Of a stretch of 37,986 bases of DNA, positions 16,567 through 24,853 are shown in pieces. This DNA comes from an uncultured Bacteroidales bacterium. GTDB taxonomy: Bacteria; Bacteroidota; Bacteroidia; Bacteroidales; Paludibacteraceae. The translations under genes were made by a program, and so were the position numbers. Numbering within the stretch: the first letter of the stretch is position 1; the number at the start of each line of letters is the position of its first letter. Location: positions 1 through 37,986 of the forward strand of contig ONBO01000012.1 of the NCBI GenBank assembly GCA_900316125.1, given 5' to 3'. The notes below the pieces were generated by a model. The model was not told the origin of the DNA, made no database searches, and saw only the letters and a program-made list of their open reading frames with translations.

Positions 16567-17472
16567 TTATTTCCAAAGTTTCTGAGGATATACGCCCTTT
16601 GATATCAAAGCATTTATACGAAGCACAACATTTGGTTTGTCTGCCGCGTAAGTTACTCCAAACCACTTACTTGAGGTATTGAGCACCTTAACTTTGGCTG
16701 TGCCGTTCTTAATAAGGTGGTCTACCATGGTTGGTATATAGAACTCAGCCTTCAGGCTCTTCTCATTCTCACGCAGGAACTCCTTGAAATAGTTATATGA
16801 ATACTCAAAATAGTCAGGAGTGAAGCCCCACATATTCATTGATACAGGAGTATCAGGAGCCACCATAGTGTCAGTAGTGTCATCATTGTGATTTACAATC
16901 ACACCGCCGCGCTCCTCTATCTTTGTATGCTCCACAATTGATGTGAGATAGCCGTCACTGTCTTTTTGGCAGACACCGCGTGACACCGTGCCACTCTCTG
17001 ATAATGTGTTCTTTACAGGGAAAGCAACCATGCAGTATTCGCCTTTTTTCCCCTCCATCTTAACCAGCTCGTCACACAGAACCTGGAAAGACTCCTGACC
17101 ATAGAAGTCATCACCGTTAATAACGGCAAACGGCTCCTTAACCACATCCTTGCCCATAAGTATGGCGTGGTTAGTGCCCCAAGGCTTTTTACGCTCAGGG
17201 TTCACGGTAAAGCCCTCAGGCAGTTTGTCAAGTTCCTGATACACAACGTCAACTGGAATCTTGTCAGCAAATTTTGCAATAACAACCTTCTTAAAGTCAT
17301 CAGCAAAGTCATGGCGTATTACAAACACCACCTTGCCAAATCCCGCACGTATCGCGTCAAATATTGAATAATCTATAATGGTCTCATTATTAGGACCTAT
17401 ACCGTCCATCTGTTTAAGACCACCATAGCGGCTGCCCATACCAGCCGCCATAACATAAAGAGTTGGTTTCAT
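16567..17472 (-). CDS. Sugar-phosphate nucleotidyltransferase
   Basis: A 301-aa cytosolic nucleotidyltransferase. The nucleotide-binding loop MAAGMGSRYGGLKQMD (8-23) fits the GxGxR family signature, VINGDDFYG carries the metal-binding aspartates, and WGTNHAILMGKDVV is also typical. It resembles the glucose-1-phosphate nucleotidyltransferase-like proteins common in Bacteroidetes, but the sugar and nucleotide cannot be fixed. Its start overlaps the upstream DPP-IV-like gene by four bases. Confidence 0.9.
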   Translation of the reverse strand: MKPTLYVMAAGMGSRYGGLKQMDGIGPNNETIIDYSIFDAIRAGFGKVVFVIRHDFADDFKKVVIAKFADKIPVDVVYQELDKLPEGFTVNPERKKPWGTNHAILMGKDVVKEPFAVINGDDFYGQESFQVLCDELVKMEGKKGEYCMVAFPVKNTLSESGTVSRGVCQKDSDGYLTSIVEHTKIEERGGVIVNHNDDTTDTMVAPDTPVSMNMWGFTPDYFEYSYNYFKEFLRENEKSLKAEFYIPTMVDHLIKNGTAKVKVLNTSSKWFGVTYAADKPNVVLRINALISKGVYPQKLWK

Positions 17473-19199
17473 TTTATATAGTTATAAATCTTAGTAACCG
17501 TATAGTTGTTTGCAAGCCCCGATGTCATGCCTCTGCCACCGCTGAAAAACACCTGCATATCAAACTGCACACCGCTATCGACCAGCGCATTGCACAAAGC
17601 CTCAGTATTACTGAGCGGAGTGACATCATCACCTGCTGAATGCAAAATTAACAATTTTTTTTCTAATTTGGAAGCATTATCCACTGCACTATTCATTCTA
17701 TATGCAGAAGTGGCACCCGACGTACGCATAAGGCGCTGAGTTACAACAGGATTATAATTTCTTAGATCAGTTACCGGCGATACTGCCACCGCAGCCCTGA
17801 ATGGAGAGTCTGCCGCAAGTATGGCAGAGAGCGCCACACCGGCGTTAATATCCTCACCCACAATGGATATGTTAGAGCTGTCAATGCCATATTTGGCAGC
17901 TATCTCAGCAGCCACCTTGGCATAATCCTGAGCAGGAGCGTTAAGCATGTCAAGATAGGCCGCCTGACGGAAAGCCACACCCTGCCCCTCTGTGCCACGG
18001 CACTTAACCACGGCTGTCATGACACCTCGCCACCTCATTGCGTTCTCAAAAGCATCAGACTCATCAGACTCAAAATCAGTTACATACATTACAAGCGGAG
18101 TGGATTTTGACATATTGTCAGGTTTCACCACATAGTAACTGAGCTCTCCTAACTTGCCATACTCCCTGCCACTTTTCTGCACAGACTCTGATGACAAAGT
18201 CACAGGCTTGCTTCCGTCTGAGAGTATCTGACACTCACTACGTACACTGCCGTCAAAGGTCTGGTACCAGATACGGCGTGCAGCAAAGTCATAGCGGTAC
18301 ACAGTGGTGACATCGGCGGAGGCGGAGGTAATCTGCTTAACAAACTTTCCAAGCGGAGAGAAAAGGCAGAGCTGAACCCTGTCATTCTCAGGACGCAGCA
18401 CCATGAAATTGTGAGTCTTGTCAGCAAATTTGAGGAATGTGGCGCACTCTGGCAGAATGTACTTGGAGTCAGTGTATTCATAAATGCGCTTTGCCACAAA
18501 AGTGGCAGCGTTCACCTTGGCCATGCGCAGTTTGGTCTGCTCTTTATTAAGGTATATAACGCCAAACATCTCAGGGTCAGAGCTCCACTCCACTGCCGTG
18601 ATATAGGCGGCATCGGGGTCTGGCATCTTGACCTCCTTGGTCCACTTGTACTGCATACTGTACATATAGAGGCGCTCGTTCTTGCTGAAAACCAGATAGT
18701 CAGAGCCGGGAGCCCAAACCATAAGGGCCTCCTGGTCAAACGCCTCACGCATGTCACGGCAGCGCACACCATTATATGTAGAGTCTGAGCCGTCCTGAGT
18801 GACTTGAATCTCAGTATTGTACTCCAAGCGTTTGATAATGACGTTATTGCCACGCACATAGGCTATCTTCTTGCCGTCAGGGCTGAACACTGGCGCCTTC
18901 TGGTCAGGATTGTCACTGAGGCGGTCACATCGGCGGCTCTCCACCTTGTAAATATAAAACGGACTCTGCGCCGTATCACCGGCGGCACGGGTAAGAAGAA
19001 TACGTGACACATCCGGAGAGAACTGAAAGTCAGAGACCTTCTCAAGCGGATTTATTCTCATTTTTGGGAACTCAACCACAGCCTCTTTCATGGCTGTCTT
19101 GGATGTACCTGCCACTATGGCGGTACTGTCCCCGCTCAGGGCGGCGTAATTTCCGTCTGGCAGGGGGAGGAGGAGGGAGAGGAATATTAATAAACTCAT
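17469..19199 (-). CDS. DPP-IV-like S9 family protein with degenerate active site
   Basis: A 576-aa exported protein from ATG 19199, with signal peptide MSLLIFLSLLLPLPDGNYA. The N-terminal half is a DPP-IV-type beta-propeller (DFQFSPDVSRILLTR; APVFSPDGKKIAYVRGNN; EALMVWAPGSDYLVFSKNERLYMY). The C-terminal part is an alpha/beta-hydrolase region, but the nucleophile elbow that should read GxSxGG is GEDINAG, with Asp in place of Ser, and the final histidine region reads FFSGGRGMTSG without His. The acid loop SAGDDVTPLSN is kept. It is also shorter than the 700 or so residues usual for the family. Probably a binding or scaffolding pseudoenzyme. First gene of the operon; a minus-strand TAAATTTG lies at 19249-19256. 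Confidence 0.82.
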   Translation of the reverse strand: MSLLIFLSLLLPLPDGNYAALSGDSTAIVAGTSKTAMKEAVVEFPKMRINPLEKVSDFQFSPDVSRILLTRAAGDTAQSPFYIYKVESRRCDRLSDNPDQKAPVFSPDGKKIAYVRGNNVIIKRLEYNTEIQVTQDGSDSTYNGVRCRDMREAFDQEALMVWAPGSDYLVFSKNERLYMYSMQYKWTKEVKMPDPDAAYITAVEWSSDPEMFGVIYLNKEQTKLRMAKVNAATFVAKRIYEYTDSKYILPECATFLKFADKTHNFMVLRPENDRVQLCLFSPLGKFVKQITSASADVTTVYRYDFAARRIWYQTFDGSVRSECQILSDGSKPVTLSSESVQKSGREYGKLGELSYYVVKPDNMSKSTPLVMYVTDFESDESDAFENAMRWRGVMTAVVKCRGTEGQGVAFRQAAYLDMLNAPAQDYAKVAAEIAAKYGIDSSNISIVGEDINAGVALSAILAADSPFRAAVAVSPVTDLRNYNPVVTQRLMRTSGATSAYRMNSAVDNASKLEKKLLILHSAGDDVTPLSNTEALCNALVDSGVQFDMQVFFSGGRGMTSGLANNYTVTKIYNYIK

Positions 19200-19203
19200 T
19201 ATA

Positions 19204-19231
19204 GTTGAAAGTTGAAAGTTAAAAGTTAATT
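19204..19231. repeat. Heptamer repeat GTTGAAA, decaying, four units
   Basis: Two exact GTTGAAA units then GTTAAAA and GTTAATT, immediately upstream of the start codon at 19199. Same family as 7439-7466. Confidence 0.7.
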
Positions 19232-19248
19232 GATTCACCTATCCACTG

Positions 19249-19256
19249 CAAATTTA
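19249..19256 (-). promoter_or_regulatory. -7 box for the DPP-IV-like operon
   Basis: Minus-strand TAAATTTG, a full TAnnTTTG match, 50 bases before the start codon; the heptamer repeat lies in the leader. No properly spaced -33 box seen. Confidence 0.4.
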
Positions 19257-19258
19257 CA

Positions 19259-19338
19259 ACATTTTTGACAAAATGTCAGTATCGCAGGTTTAATAAAGTT
19301 TGGCACGGAAATTGATACAATTAAGGCGGAGTTCCGTG
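19259..19338 (+). promoter_or_regulatory. dnaK control region with sigma-54-like -24/-12 motif
   Basis: TTGGCACGGAAATTGA (19300-19315) matches the sigma-54 pattern TTGGCACG-N4-TTGC except for the last base. Upstream is the inverted repeat ACATTTT-TGAC-AAAATGT (19259-19276), and CACGGAA (19304-19310) pairs with TTCCGTG (19332-19338). Transcription from the -12 element would start near 19326, about 60 bases before dnaK. No TAnnTTTG box was found at a suitable place. Confidence 0.4.
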
Positions 19339-19384
19339 TGAACCCACAACAGAGAATTAATAACAAATTAAAAATATAAGCATT

Positions 19385-21316
19385 ATGGGAAAAATTATTG
19401 GTATAGACCTTGGTACTACAAACTCTTGTGTATCAGTCATGGAAGGTAACGACCCAGTCGTTATCGCCAACAGCGAAGGAAAACGTACAACCCCGTCTAT
19501 CGTGGCTTTCATTGATGGCGGCGAGCGTAAGGTAGGTGATCCTGCAAAACGTCAGGCCATCACAAATCCTAAGAAGACTATCTTCTCTATCAAGCGTTTT
19601 ATGGGTGAAACATACGACCAGACTCTTAAAGAGATCCAGCGTGTGCCATATCAGGTTGACAGAGGTGAGAACAACACTCCACGTGTTAATATTGACGGAC
19701 GTCTCTACACTCCACAGGAGATTTCAGCCGTAATACTTCAGAAGATGAAGAAAACCGCTGAGGATTACCTTGGGCAGGAGGTTAAAGAGGCTGTAATCAC
19801 AGTTCCTGCATACTTTAGTGACGCTCAGCGCCAGGCCACAAAAGAGGCTGGTGAGATTGCAGGTCTTACAGTTAAACGTATTGTAAATGAGCCAACTGCA
19901 GCCGCTCTTGCATACGGTCTTGACAAGACCCAGAAGGATATGAAGATTGCCGTATTTGACCTTGGTGGCGGTACATTTGATATCTCGATCCTTGAGCTTG
20001 GTGATGGTGTGTTTGAGGTTAAGTCTACCAACGGCGATACCCACCTTGGTGGTGATGACTTTGACCAGGTAATCATTGACTGGCTGGCTCAGGAGTTCCT
20101 CAATGATGAGGGCGTTGACCTTAGGAAAGACCCAATGGCACTCCAGCGTCTGAAAGAGGCTGCTGAGAAGGCTAAGATAGAACTTTCAAGCTCAACATCA
20201 ACTGAGATTAACCTGCCATACATCATGCCAGTTAACGGTGTGCCAAAGCACCTTGTAAAGACTCTTACACGTGCTAAGTTTGAGCAGCTTGCTGACAGAC
20301 TTATCCAGGCCACTGTAGAACCATGCCGTAAGGCTATGAGCGACGCTGGTTTCAGCAACTCAGACATTGATGAGGTTATTCTTGTAGGTGGTTCATCTCG
20401 TATCCCTGCAATCCAGGCTAAGGTTAAAGAGATATTTGGCAAGGAGCCTTCAAAGGGTGTAAACCCAGATGAGGTGGTAGCAGTAGGTGCAGCTATTCAG
20501 GGCGGTGTTCTCACCGGCGATGTTAAGGACGTGCTTCTGCTTGATGTAACCCCACTTTCACTTGGTATTGAGACAATGGGTGGCGTAATGACAAAGCTTA
20601 TTGACGCTAACACCACTATCCCAACCAGAAAGTCTGAGGTGTTCTCTACCGCCAGCGATAACCAGCCTTCTGTACAGATCAACGTACTGCAGGGTGAGCG
20701 TCCAATGGCTCGTGACAACAAGCAGATTGGTATGTTCAACCTTGACGGAATACCAGCAGCACCACGTGGTGTGCCACAAATTGAGGTTACATTTGATATT
20801 GACGCCAACGGTATTCTTAACGTATCTGCACGTGACAAGGCTACAGGCAAGGAGCAGAAGATTCGTATAGAGGCTTCTTCTGGCCTAAGCGAGGATGAAA
20901 TCAAGCGTATGAAGGCTGAGGCCGAGGCTAACGCAGAGGCTGATAAGAGAGAAAAGGAGCGTGCTGACAAGCTGAACAAGGCTGACGCTATGATATTCCA
21001 AACTGAGAAACAGCTGAAGGACCTTGGTGACAAGCTGCCAGCTGACAAGAAGAGCTCAATTGAGTCTGCTCTTGCCACACTGAAAGAGGCTCACAAGAAC
21101 CAGAACCTGGATGCTATTGATTCAGCTATCAAGGGTCTTGAGGATGTACTCCACGCAGCAAGCCAGGATATGTACAATGCAGCTAACGCTCAGGGCGGCG
21201 CACAAGGCGGCAACCCATTTAACGGCCAGAACGGCAGCCAGAGCGGCAGCTCATCATCTTCAAGCAGCAACAATGGCGACAACGTCCAAGACGCCGACTT
21301 TGAAGAGGTGAAGTAA
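19385..21316 (+). CDS. dnaK: Chaperone DnaK (Hsp70)
   Basis: Full-length Hsp70, 643 aa. The ATPase domain has [15 protein letters not shown], the phosphate-2 loop [16 protein letters not shown] and the adenosine motif [13 protein letters not shown]; the linker is [15 protein letters not shown]; the substrate-binding domain and helical lid follow, ending in a Gly/Asn/Ser-rich tail and DADFEEVK. It acts in the cytosol with DnaJ and GrpE; neither gene is beside it here. It has its own control region and a strong terminator, so it is probably monocistronic. Confidence 0.99.
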   Translation: MGKIIGIDLGTTNSCVSVMEGNDPVVIANSEGKRTTPSIVAFIDGGERKVGDPAKRQAITNPKKTIFSIKRFMGETYDQTLKEIQRVPYQVDRGENNTPRVNIDGRLYTPQEISAVILQKMKKTAEDYLGQEVKEAVITVPAYFSDAQRQATKEAGEIAGLTVKRIVNEPTAAALAYGLDKTQKDMKIAVFDLGGGTFDISILELGDGVFEVKSTNGDTHLGGDDFDQVIIDWLAQEFLNDEGVDLRKDPMALQRLKEAAEKAKIELSSSTSTEINLPYIMPVNGVPKHLVKTLTRAKFEQLADRLIQATVEPCRKAMSDAGFSNSDIDEVILVGGSSRIPAIQAKVKEIFGKEPSKGVNPDEVVAVGAAIQGGVLTGDVKDVLLLDVTPLSLGIETMGGVMTKLIDANTTIPTRKSEVFSTASDNQPSVQINVLQGERPMARDNKQIGMFNLDGIPAAPRGVPQIEVTFDIDANGILNVSARDKATGKEQKIRIEASSGLSEDEIKRMKAEAEANAEADKREKERADKLNKADAMIFQTEKQLKDLGDKLPADKKSSIESALATLKEAHKNQNLDAIDSAIKGLEDVLHAASQDMYNAANAQGGAQGGNPFNGQNGSQSGSSSSSSSNNGDNVQDADFEEVK

Positions 21317-21335
21317 TTAATAATTATATAATAAG

Positions 21336-21374
21336 AAAATAGCGTGTGGTGCAAATACCACACGCTATTTTTTC
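21336..21374 (+). terminator. Rho-independent terminator after dnaK
   Basis: A perfect 15-bp stem, AAAATAGCGTGTGGT (21336-21350) with ACCACACGCTATTTT (21357-21371), six-base loop, then a T-rich tail. Confidence 0.9.
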
Positions 21375-21477
21375 TTTGTTCATATCGGGATGTCATAAAC
21401 CATTTGTCCGAAGGTATCCTAATTTTTATATCTTTTTCATCACTTTATACGGTAATGAAACAGAAAATCACTAACTT

Positions 21478-21511
21478 TACGTTTGCATTATGAGGACACA
21501 CAACTGTGTCC
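21478..21511 (+). promoter_or_regulatory. -7 box and hairpin upstream of pabB-pabC
   Basis: TACGTTTG at 21478-21485 fits TAnnTTTG. A hairpin GGACACA-CAAC-TGTGTCC follows at 21494-21511, in what would be the leader of the pabB-pabC message. ATCGGGAT near 21385 and ATCCCGAT near 21541 form a further long-range inverted pair in the same spacer. Confidence 0.35.
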
Positions 21512-21575
21512 GTATCATGTGCGTTATCAGATGCACAAGAATCCCGATGCTTTTTTATCTTAATTATCAGGATTC

Positions 21576-23177
21576 ATGGCATATTCCACATTTTACAACG
21601 TAAACGATGCTACTGAACGCATCTCACATCTTGCAGCACAACAAAAGGAATTTCTTTTTGTTGCAAATTTTGAATGTACCGAGTTTATTATTGCTGAAGA
21701 ACCGCGACATCAAACCGATATTCTTTTTGATATTCCGTCGGCTTCAAATGTAAACAAAGACCTGTTTCAGGGGAATAACGAGACATTCACATTCCAGGCA
21801 GAGCCATTCGACAGATACAAACAACGTTTTGATATCGTGGAGAAAGGACTACATCAGGGCAATTCGTTTTTGACAAATCTCACACTGAAAACACCTGTTC
21901 AAACCACATTGGGTTTGGAAGATCTTTTCTATATGACCGATGCCCGCTATTCGCTCTGCATCCCTGATCGTTTCGTTTGTTTCTCGCCCGAATGTTTTGT
22001 GACCATCAGCCACGACGGTAAGATATCCACTCATCCGATGAAAGGAACTATCAATGCCGATATCCCTCACGCAAAAGACCTTATCCTTGCCAACAAGAAA
22101 GAAAGTGCAGAACATGCCACTGTGGTAGATCTGATGAGGAACGACTTGAGTATGTTTGCCGAGAATGTCCATGTAGAACGCTACCGATACGCCACCGAGA
22201 TTCACAGCGACCGGGCACATATACTTCAGATAAGTAGTGAGATAACAGGCATCTTACCAAAGGATTGGCAACGCAACCTCGGAAAAATCATCCTGTCCAT
22301 GCTCCCAGCAGGAAGTATATCGGGCGCACCCAAACCACGCACTATACAACTGATAAGAGAGGCGGAAGAAGAGCCACGCGGATTTTATACTGGGGTGTTT
22401 GGTTATTTTGATGGAGCCTCATTTGATAGCAGTGTGATTATCAGATATATAGAACAGGACTCTGCCGGACAGAAATTCTATCGTAGCGGTGGTGGAATCA
22501 CAGCGATGAGTGATGCATATAGCGAATACCATGAAGTGATTGAAAAGATATATCTTCCACTCCGAAAACCAGCCTTTTCAGAAGTGATCTGCATCAATAA
22601 CGGGCAACCCATGTATTTGTCATATCATCTTAAACGAATGGAAAAGACCATTAAGGATATTTACGACAAGCCGATGCCAGAACTACAACTTGAGATTCCG
22701 GAGAAAGCAAAAAAAGGGCGATTCAAATGCCGCATTGAATATACCGATGTCATTCGCGCCATTGAATTCACTCCCTACACACCCAAATATCGAAAGAGTG
22801 TTGCCTTTGTTTACGACGCCACCATCCGCTACACTTATAAAAGTGTTGACCGTCGCCAGTTGGCACATCTTGTTAAGCAAGCCCACACTGACGATGTCAT
22901 CATTGTTCGTAACGGGATGATAACCGATGCCAGTTATTGTAATCTCGTATTCGAAGATTATGAAGGCAATATGTTCACCCCCACCGATGCACTACTACAT
23001 GGCACTTGCCGTCAACGTCTTATCGACAATGGAGTGATAACAGAACGACATATCCCTGTTGATGAGATACGACACTACAAAACCATATATTTCATCAATG
23101 CCATGATGGATATTCATGAGGCGCAAGCGATTGAAGTAACAAAAAGCTTTATAGCACAATTGAAAAGGTTTCTTTAG
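21576..23177 (+). CDS. Fused aminodeoxychorismate synthase component I / aminodeoxychorismate lyase (PabB-PabC)
   Basis: A 533-aa bifunctional enzyme for p-aminobenzoate, a folate precursor. Residues about 1-330 are the chorismate-binding PabB domain: STHPMKGTI (the active-site PxKGT of PabB), DLMRNDLSMFA, MLPAGSISGAPKPRTIQLI, RGFYTGVFGYFDG and FYRSGGGITAMSD. Residues about 345-533 are a class IV PLP enzyme: YKSVDRRQLAHL holds the likely Schiff-base lysine, followed by VRNGMITDASYCNLVFED and TPTDALLHGTCRQRLI. Together they convert chorismate (with PabA-supplied ammonia) to 4-amino-4-deoxychorismate and then to PABA. No pabA is adjacent. The 3' end overlaps a 33-bp remnant of a VanX-like gene. 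Confidence 0.93.
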   Translation: MAYSTFYNVNDATERISHLAAQQKEFLFVANFECTEFIIAEEPRHQTDILFDIPSASNVNKDLFQGNNETFTFQAEPFDRYKQRFDIVEKGLHQGNSFLTNLTLKTPVQTTLGLEDLFYMTDARYSLCIPDRFVCFSPECFVTISHDGKISTHPMKGTINADIPHAKDLILANKKESAEHATVVDLMRNDLSMFAENVHVERYRYATEIHSDRAHILQISSEITGILPKDWQRNLGKIILSMLPAGSISGAPKPRTIQLIREAEEEPRGFYTGVFGYFDGASFDSSVIIRYIEQDSAGQKFYRSGGGITAMSDAYSEYHEVIEKIYLPLRKPAFSEVICINNGQPMYLSYHLKRMEKTIKDIYDKPMPELQLEIPEKAKKGRFKCRIEYTDVIRAIEFTPYTPKYRKSVAFVYDATIRYTYKSVDRRQLAHLVKQAHTDDVIIVRNGMITDASYCNLVFEDYEGNMFTPTDALLHGTCRQRLIDNGVITERHIPVDEIRHYKTIYFINAMMDIHEAQAIEVTKSFIAQLKRFL

Positions 23178-23206
23178 TCCTCCCAGCGGATCGGATAGTC
23201 AAAGTA
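23174..23206 (-). pseudogene. Remnant tail of a VanX-like gene
   Basis: On the minus strand these bases encode YFDYPIRWED and a stop, nearly the same as the end of the intact dipeptidase at 28799 (YFDYPVRWED). Bases match at about 28 of 32 positions. The rest of the gene is missing: to the left is the pabB-pabC coding end. It marks an old rearrangement junction. Confidence 0.6.
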
Positions 23207-23224
23207 GATTATTCATATTTAGAT

Positions 23225-24112
23225 TTAATACATATATACCGCCACCGATGCCAAGATTCCAAACACTAAGATGTTACGGGCTGTCTGGCCAAGCACTTTG
23301 TTCAGTTCTGCGCCGTTAAGCCTCAGCAGATTTCTGTATGTGAGCAAGTGAAGCAGCAGATATGGCAGCATAAGCAACGCCCACAGTTTAGCAACCGCAG
23401 CCACAGCCGCTACTGCCAGTATGCCTAACCATAGGTATGCCAGTTCCCCAGCTCTTGCGCCAAATATAACCACAAACGTACGCTTCCCGCTGATGATGTC
23501 CTGGTTCACATCGCGGTAGTTATTAACCATAAGAAGGCAGTCTGTGGCAAGCCCTATTCCCACGCCTAATATCAAAGCATCACAGAGCAGTTGCAAGTTC
23601 TCAACGCCCACTATGCACCAGTACGTGAAAACCACCGGCACAATGCCAAAGAAGAGCAGCACAAGCACATCGCCGAGGCCGTAATATGAGAGAGCAAGAG
23701 TGTATAAAGCGCAGCAAGCCACACATATAGCTCCCACAGCAACCATCCACCAACCTCCGTAATATATGAGCGGCGCACCTACAGCGCAAGCCAGCATCGT
23801 GGTAAGTATGATACCCTTTAGCATGCACGGCATAGTAATCCACCCCTGGGCACACGCACGTTCAGGGCCAAGCCTGTCCGCACGGTCAGTACCCTTCTTA
23901 AAATCATAGTAGTCATTTATGAAATTGGCGTCAATCTGCATTATCAGCGCAAAGAGCACGCAAAGCACAAACGGCGTCACGTTGAAATCTGCGCCCGTCT
24001 GCCTCAGCGCCAGCGCGCCTCCAATAAGCACCGGCATCACTGCACCCGACAGCGTCTTAGGCCTTGCCGCCAGCACCCACGCCTTTATGCTATTTTGCTG
24101 TATATCAGTCAT
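23225..24112 (-). CDS. menA: 1,4-dihydroxy-2-naphthoate polyprenyltransferase MenA
   Basis: A 295-aa UbiA-family integral membrane prenyltransferase that attaches the polyprenyl tail to DHNA in menaquinone synthesis. The opening IKAWVLAARPKTLSGAVMPVLIGGALA is the MenA signature. The first Asp-rich motif is NDYYDFKKGTD (66-76), and the second is DCLLMVNNYRDVNQD. About eight helices follow the family pattern. It is preceded by a Nudix gene in the same direction. Confidence 0.95.
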   Translation of the reverse strand: MTDIQQNSIKAWVLAARPKTLSGAVMPVLIGGALALRQTGADFNVTPFVLCVLFALIMQIDANFINDYYDFKKGTDRADRLGPERACAQGWITMPCMLKGIILTTMLACAVGAPLIYYGGWWMVAVGAICVACCALYTLALSYYGLGDVLVLLFFGIVPVVFTYWCIVGVENLQLLCDALILGVGIGLATDCLLMVNNYRDVNQDIISGKRTFVVIFGARAGELAYLWLGILAVAAVAAVAKLWALLMLPYLLLHLLTYRNLLRLNGAELNKVLGQTARNILVFGILASVAVYMY

Positions 24113-24113
24113 T

Positions 24114-24195
24114 TTAATTAAACAACGATAAAAAATTCCTATTCAGCAGCACCTTATAGTTCTGGCTGTCACGCTCCTTGTTACGAATTATCTTC
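24114..24195 (-). pseudogene. Possible coding remnant between Nudix gene and menA
   Basis: On the minus strand the spacer reads RKIIRNKERDSQNYKVLLNR then NFLSLFN and a TAA two bases before the menA start. The amino-acid mix looks like protein, but there is no start codon or recognised homolog. It may be the tail of a gene truncated when the Nudix gene was placed here, or chance. Confidence 0.2.
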
Positions 24196-24582
24196 CTACT
24201 CCGATGAAAGTTTCTCCACCACACCGGCATCAGCAGGAAGCCAGTTCACAGAATTAAGTTCAGCAGGAAGCAGCCATTTTGCAGACTCATGCTCCTTAAG
24301 AGTGAGCGAGCCACTGACAACATGGCAGGCGTAACACTTCATAGAGAGATGAAAATCAGGATAATCCCACTCCACCGCATCAAAAAGGCCTTCAATTTCT
24401 ATCTCAGTATCAAGCTCCTCCATAATTTCACGATGCAGAGCATCCTCAGGGCTCTCGCCCACCTCAATCTTCCCGCCAGGGAACTCCCAGTAATCCTTAA
24501 ACTTGCCATATCCACGCTGAGTAGCAAACACCCTACCCTCTCCATCTCTAATGATGGCGGCGACTACGTTAATGTGTTTCAT
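24196..24582 (-). CDS. Nudix hydrolase, MutT/(d)NTP pyrophosphohydrolase type
   Basis: A 128-aa MutT-like enzyme that hydrolyses (deoxy)nucleoside triphosphates to monophosphates. The Nudix box is complete: G37, E43, R51-E52 and E55-E56 in GGKIEVGESPEDALHREIM-EEL. EFPGGK and the C-terminal EHESAKWLLPAELNSVNWLPAD fit the 8-oxo-dGTP diphosphatase branch. It starts five bases after the 85-aa gene and so belongs to the helicase cassette transcript. A second, truncated copy lies upstream of the helicase gene (28047-28205). Confidence 0.92.
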   Translation of the reverse strand: MKHINVVAAIIRDGEGRVFATQRGYGKFKDYWEFPGGKIEVGESPEDALHREIMEELDTEIEIEGLFDAVEWDYPDFHLSMKCYACHVVSGSLTLKEHESAKWLLPAELNSVNWLPADAGVVEKLSSE

Positions 24583-24587
24583 AATAT

Positions 24588-24845
24588 TTATAGGATAATA
24601 GTTGAATAATAATTCTCTAAAGCCTCTGATACAAGCCCTTTCTCCAATACTATAAGAGCCTTAGTGACTGCGCTTTTATCAGAACCAAAACATTCATCTA
24701 TCCATTGCAAATCACTTTCTACGACATACTCATCATCAATGTAGCGGCGCAGAATATCACTTCGCAACACATCATCCCTACTGTAATAGTTTGGGAGGTA
24801 TGCACAAATGAAGTTCCAAAGGTTCGAGTATTCTTCTTGTTGCAT
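24588..24845 (-). CDS. Small acidic protein of unknown function in the helicase cassette
   Basis: An 85-aa protein with no recognised family: MQQEEYSNLWNFICAYLPNY, then SRDDVLRSDILRRYIDDEYV and a helical C-terminus ending LENYYSTIIL. It is acidic and rich in aromatic residues. It sits eight bases after the helicase stop and five bases before the Nudix start, so all three are likely translated from one message. Its constant position would suggest a partner or regulator of the helicase; that is inference. Confidence 0.6.
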   Translation of the reverse strand: MQQEEYSNLWNFICAYLPNYYSRDDVLRSDILRRYIDDEYVVESDLQWIDECFGSDKSAVTKALIVLEKGLVSEALENYYSTIIL

Positions 24846-24853
24846 TGATATAA

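Noticed and set aside
20497..21078. 193-aa minus-strand frame inside dnaK
   Set aside because: Antisense to a highly conserved gene with biased codons, which commonly gives long antisense frames.
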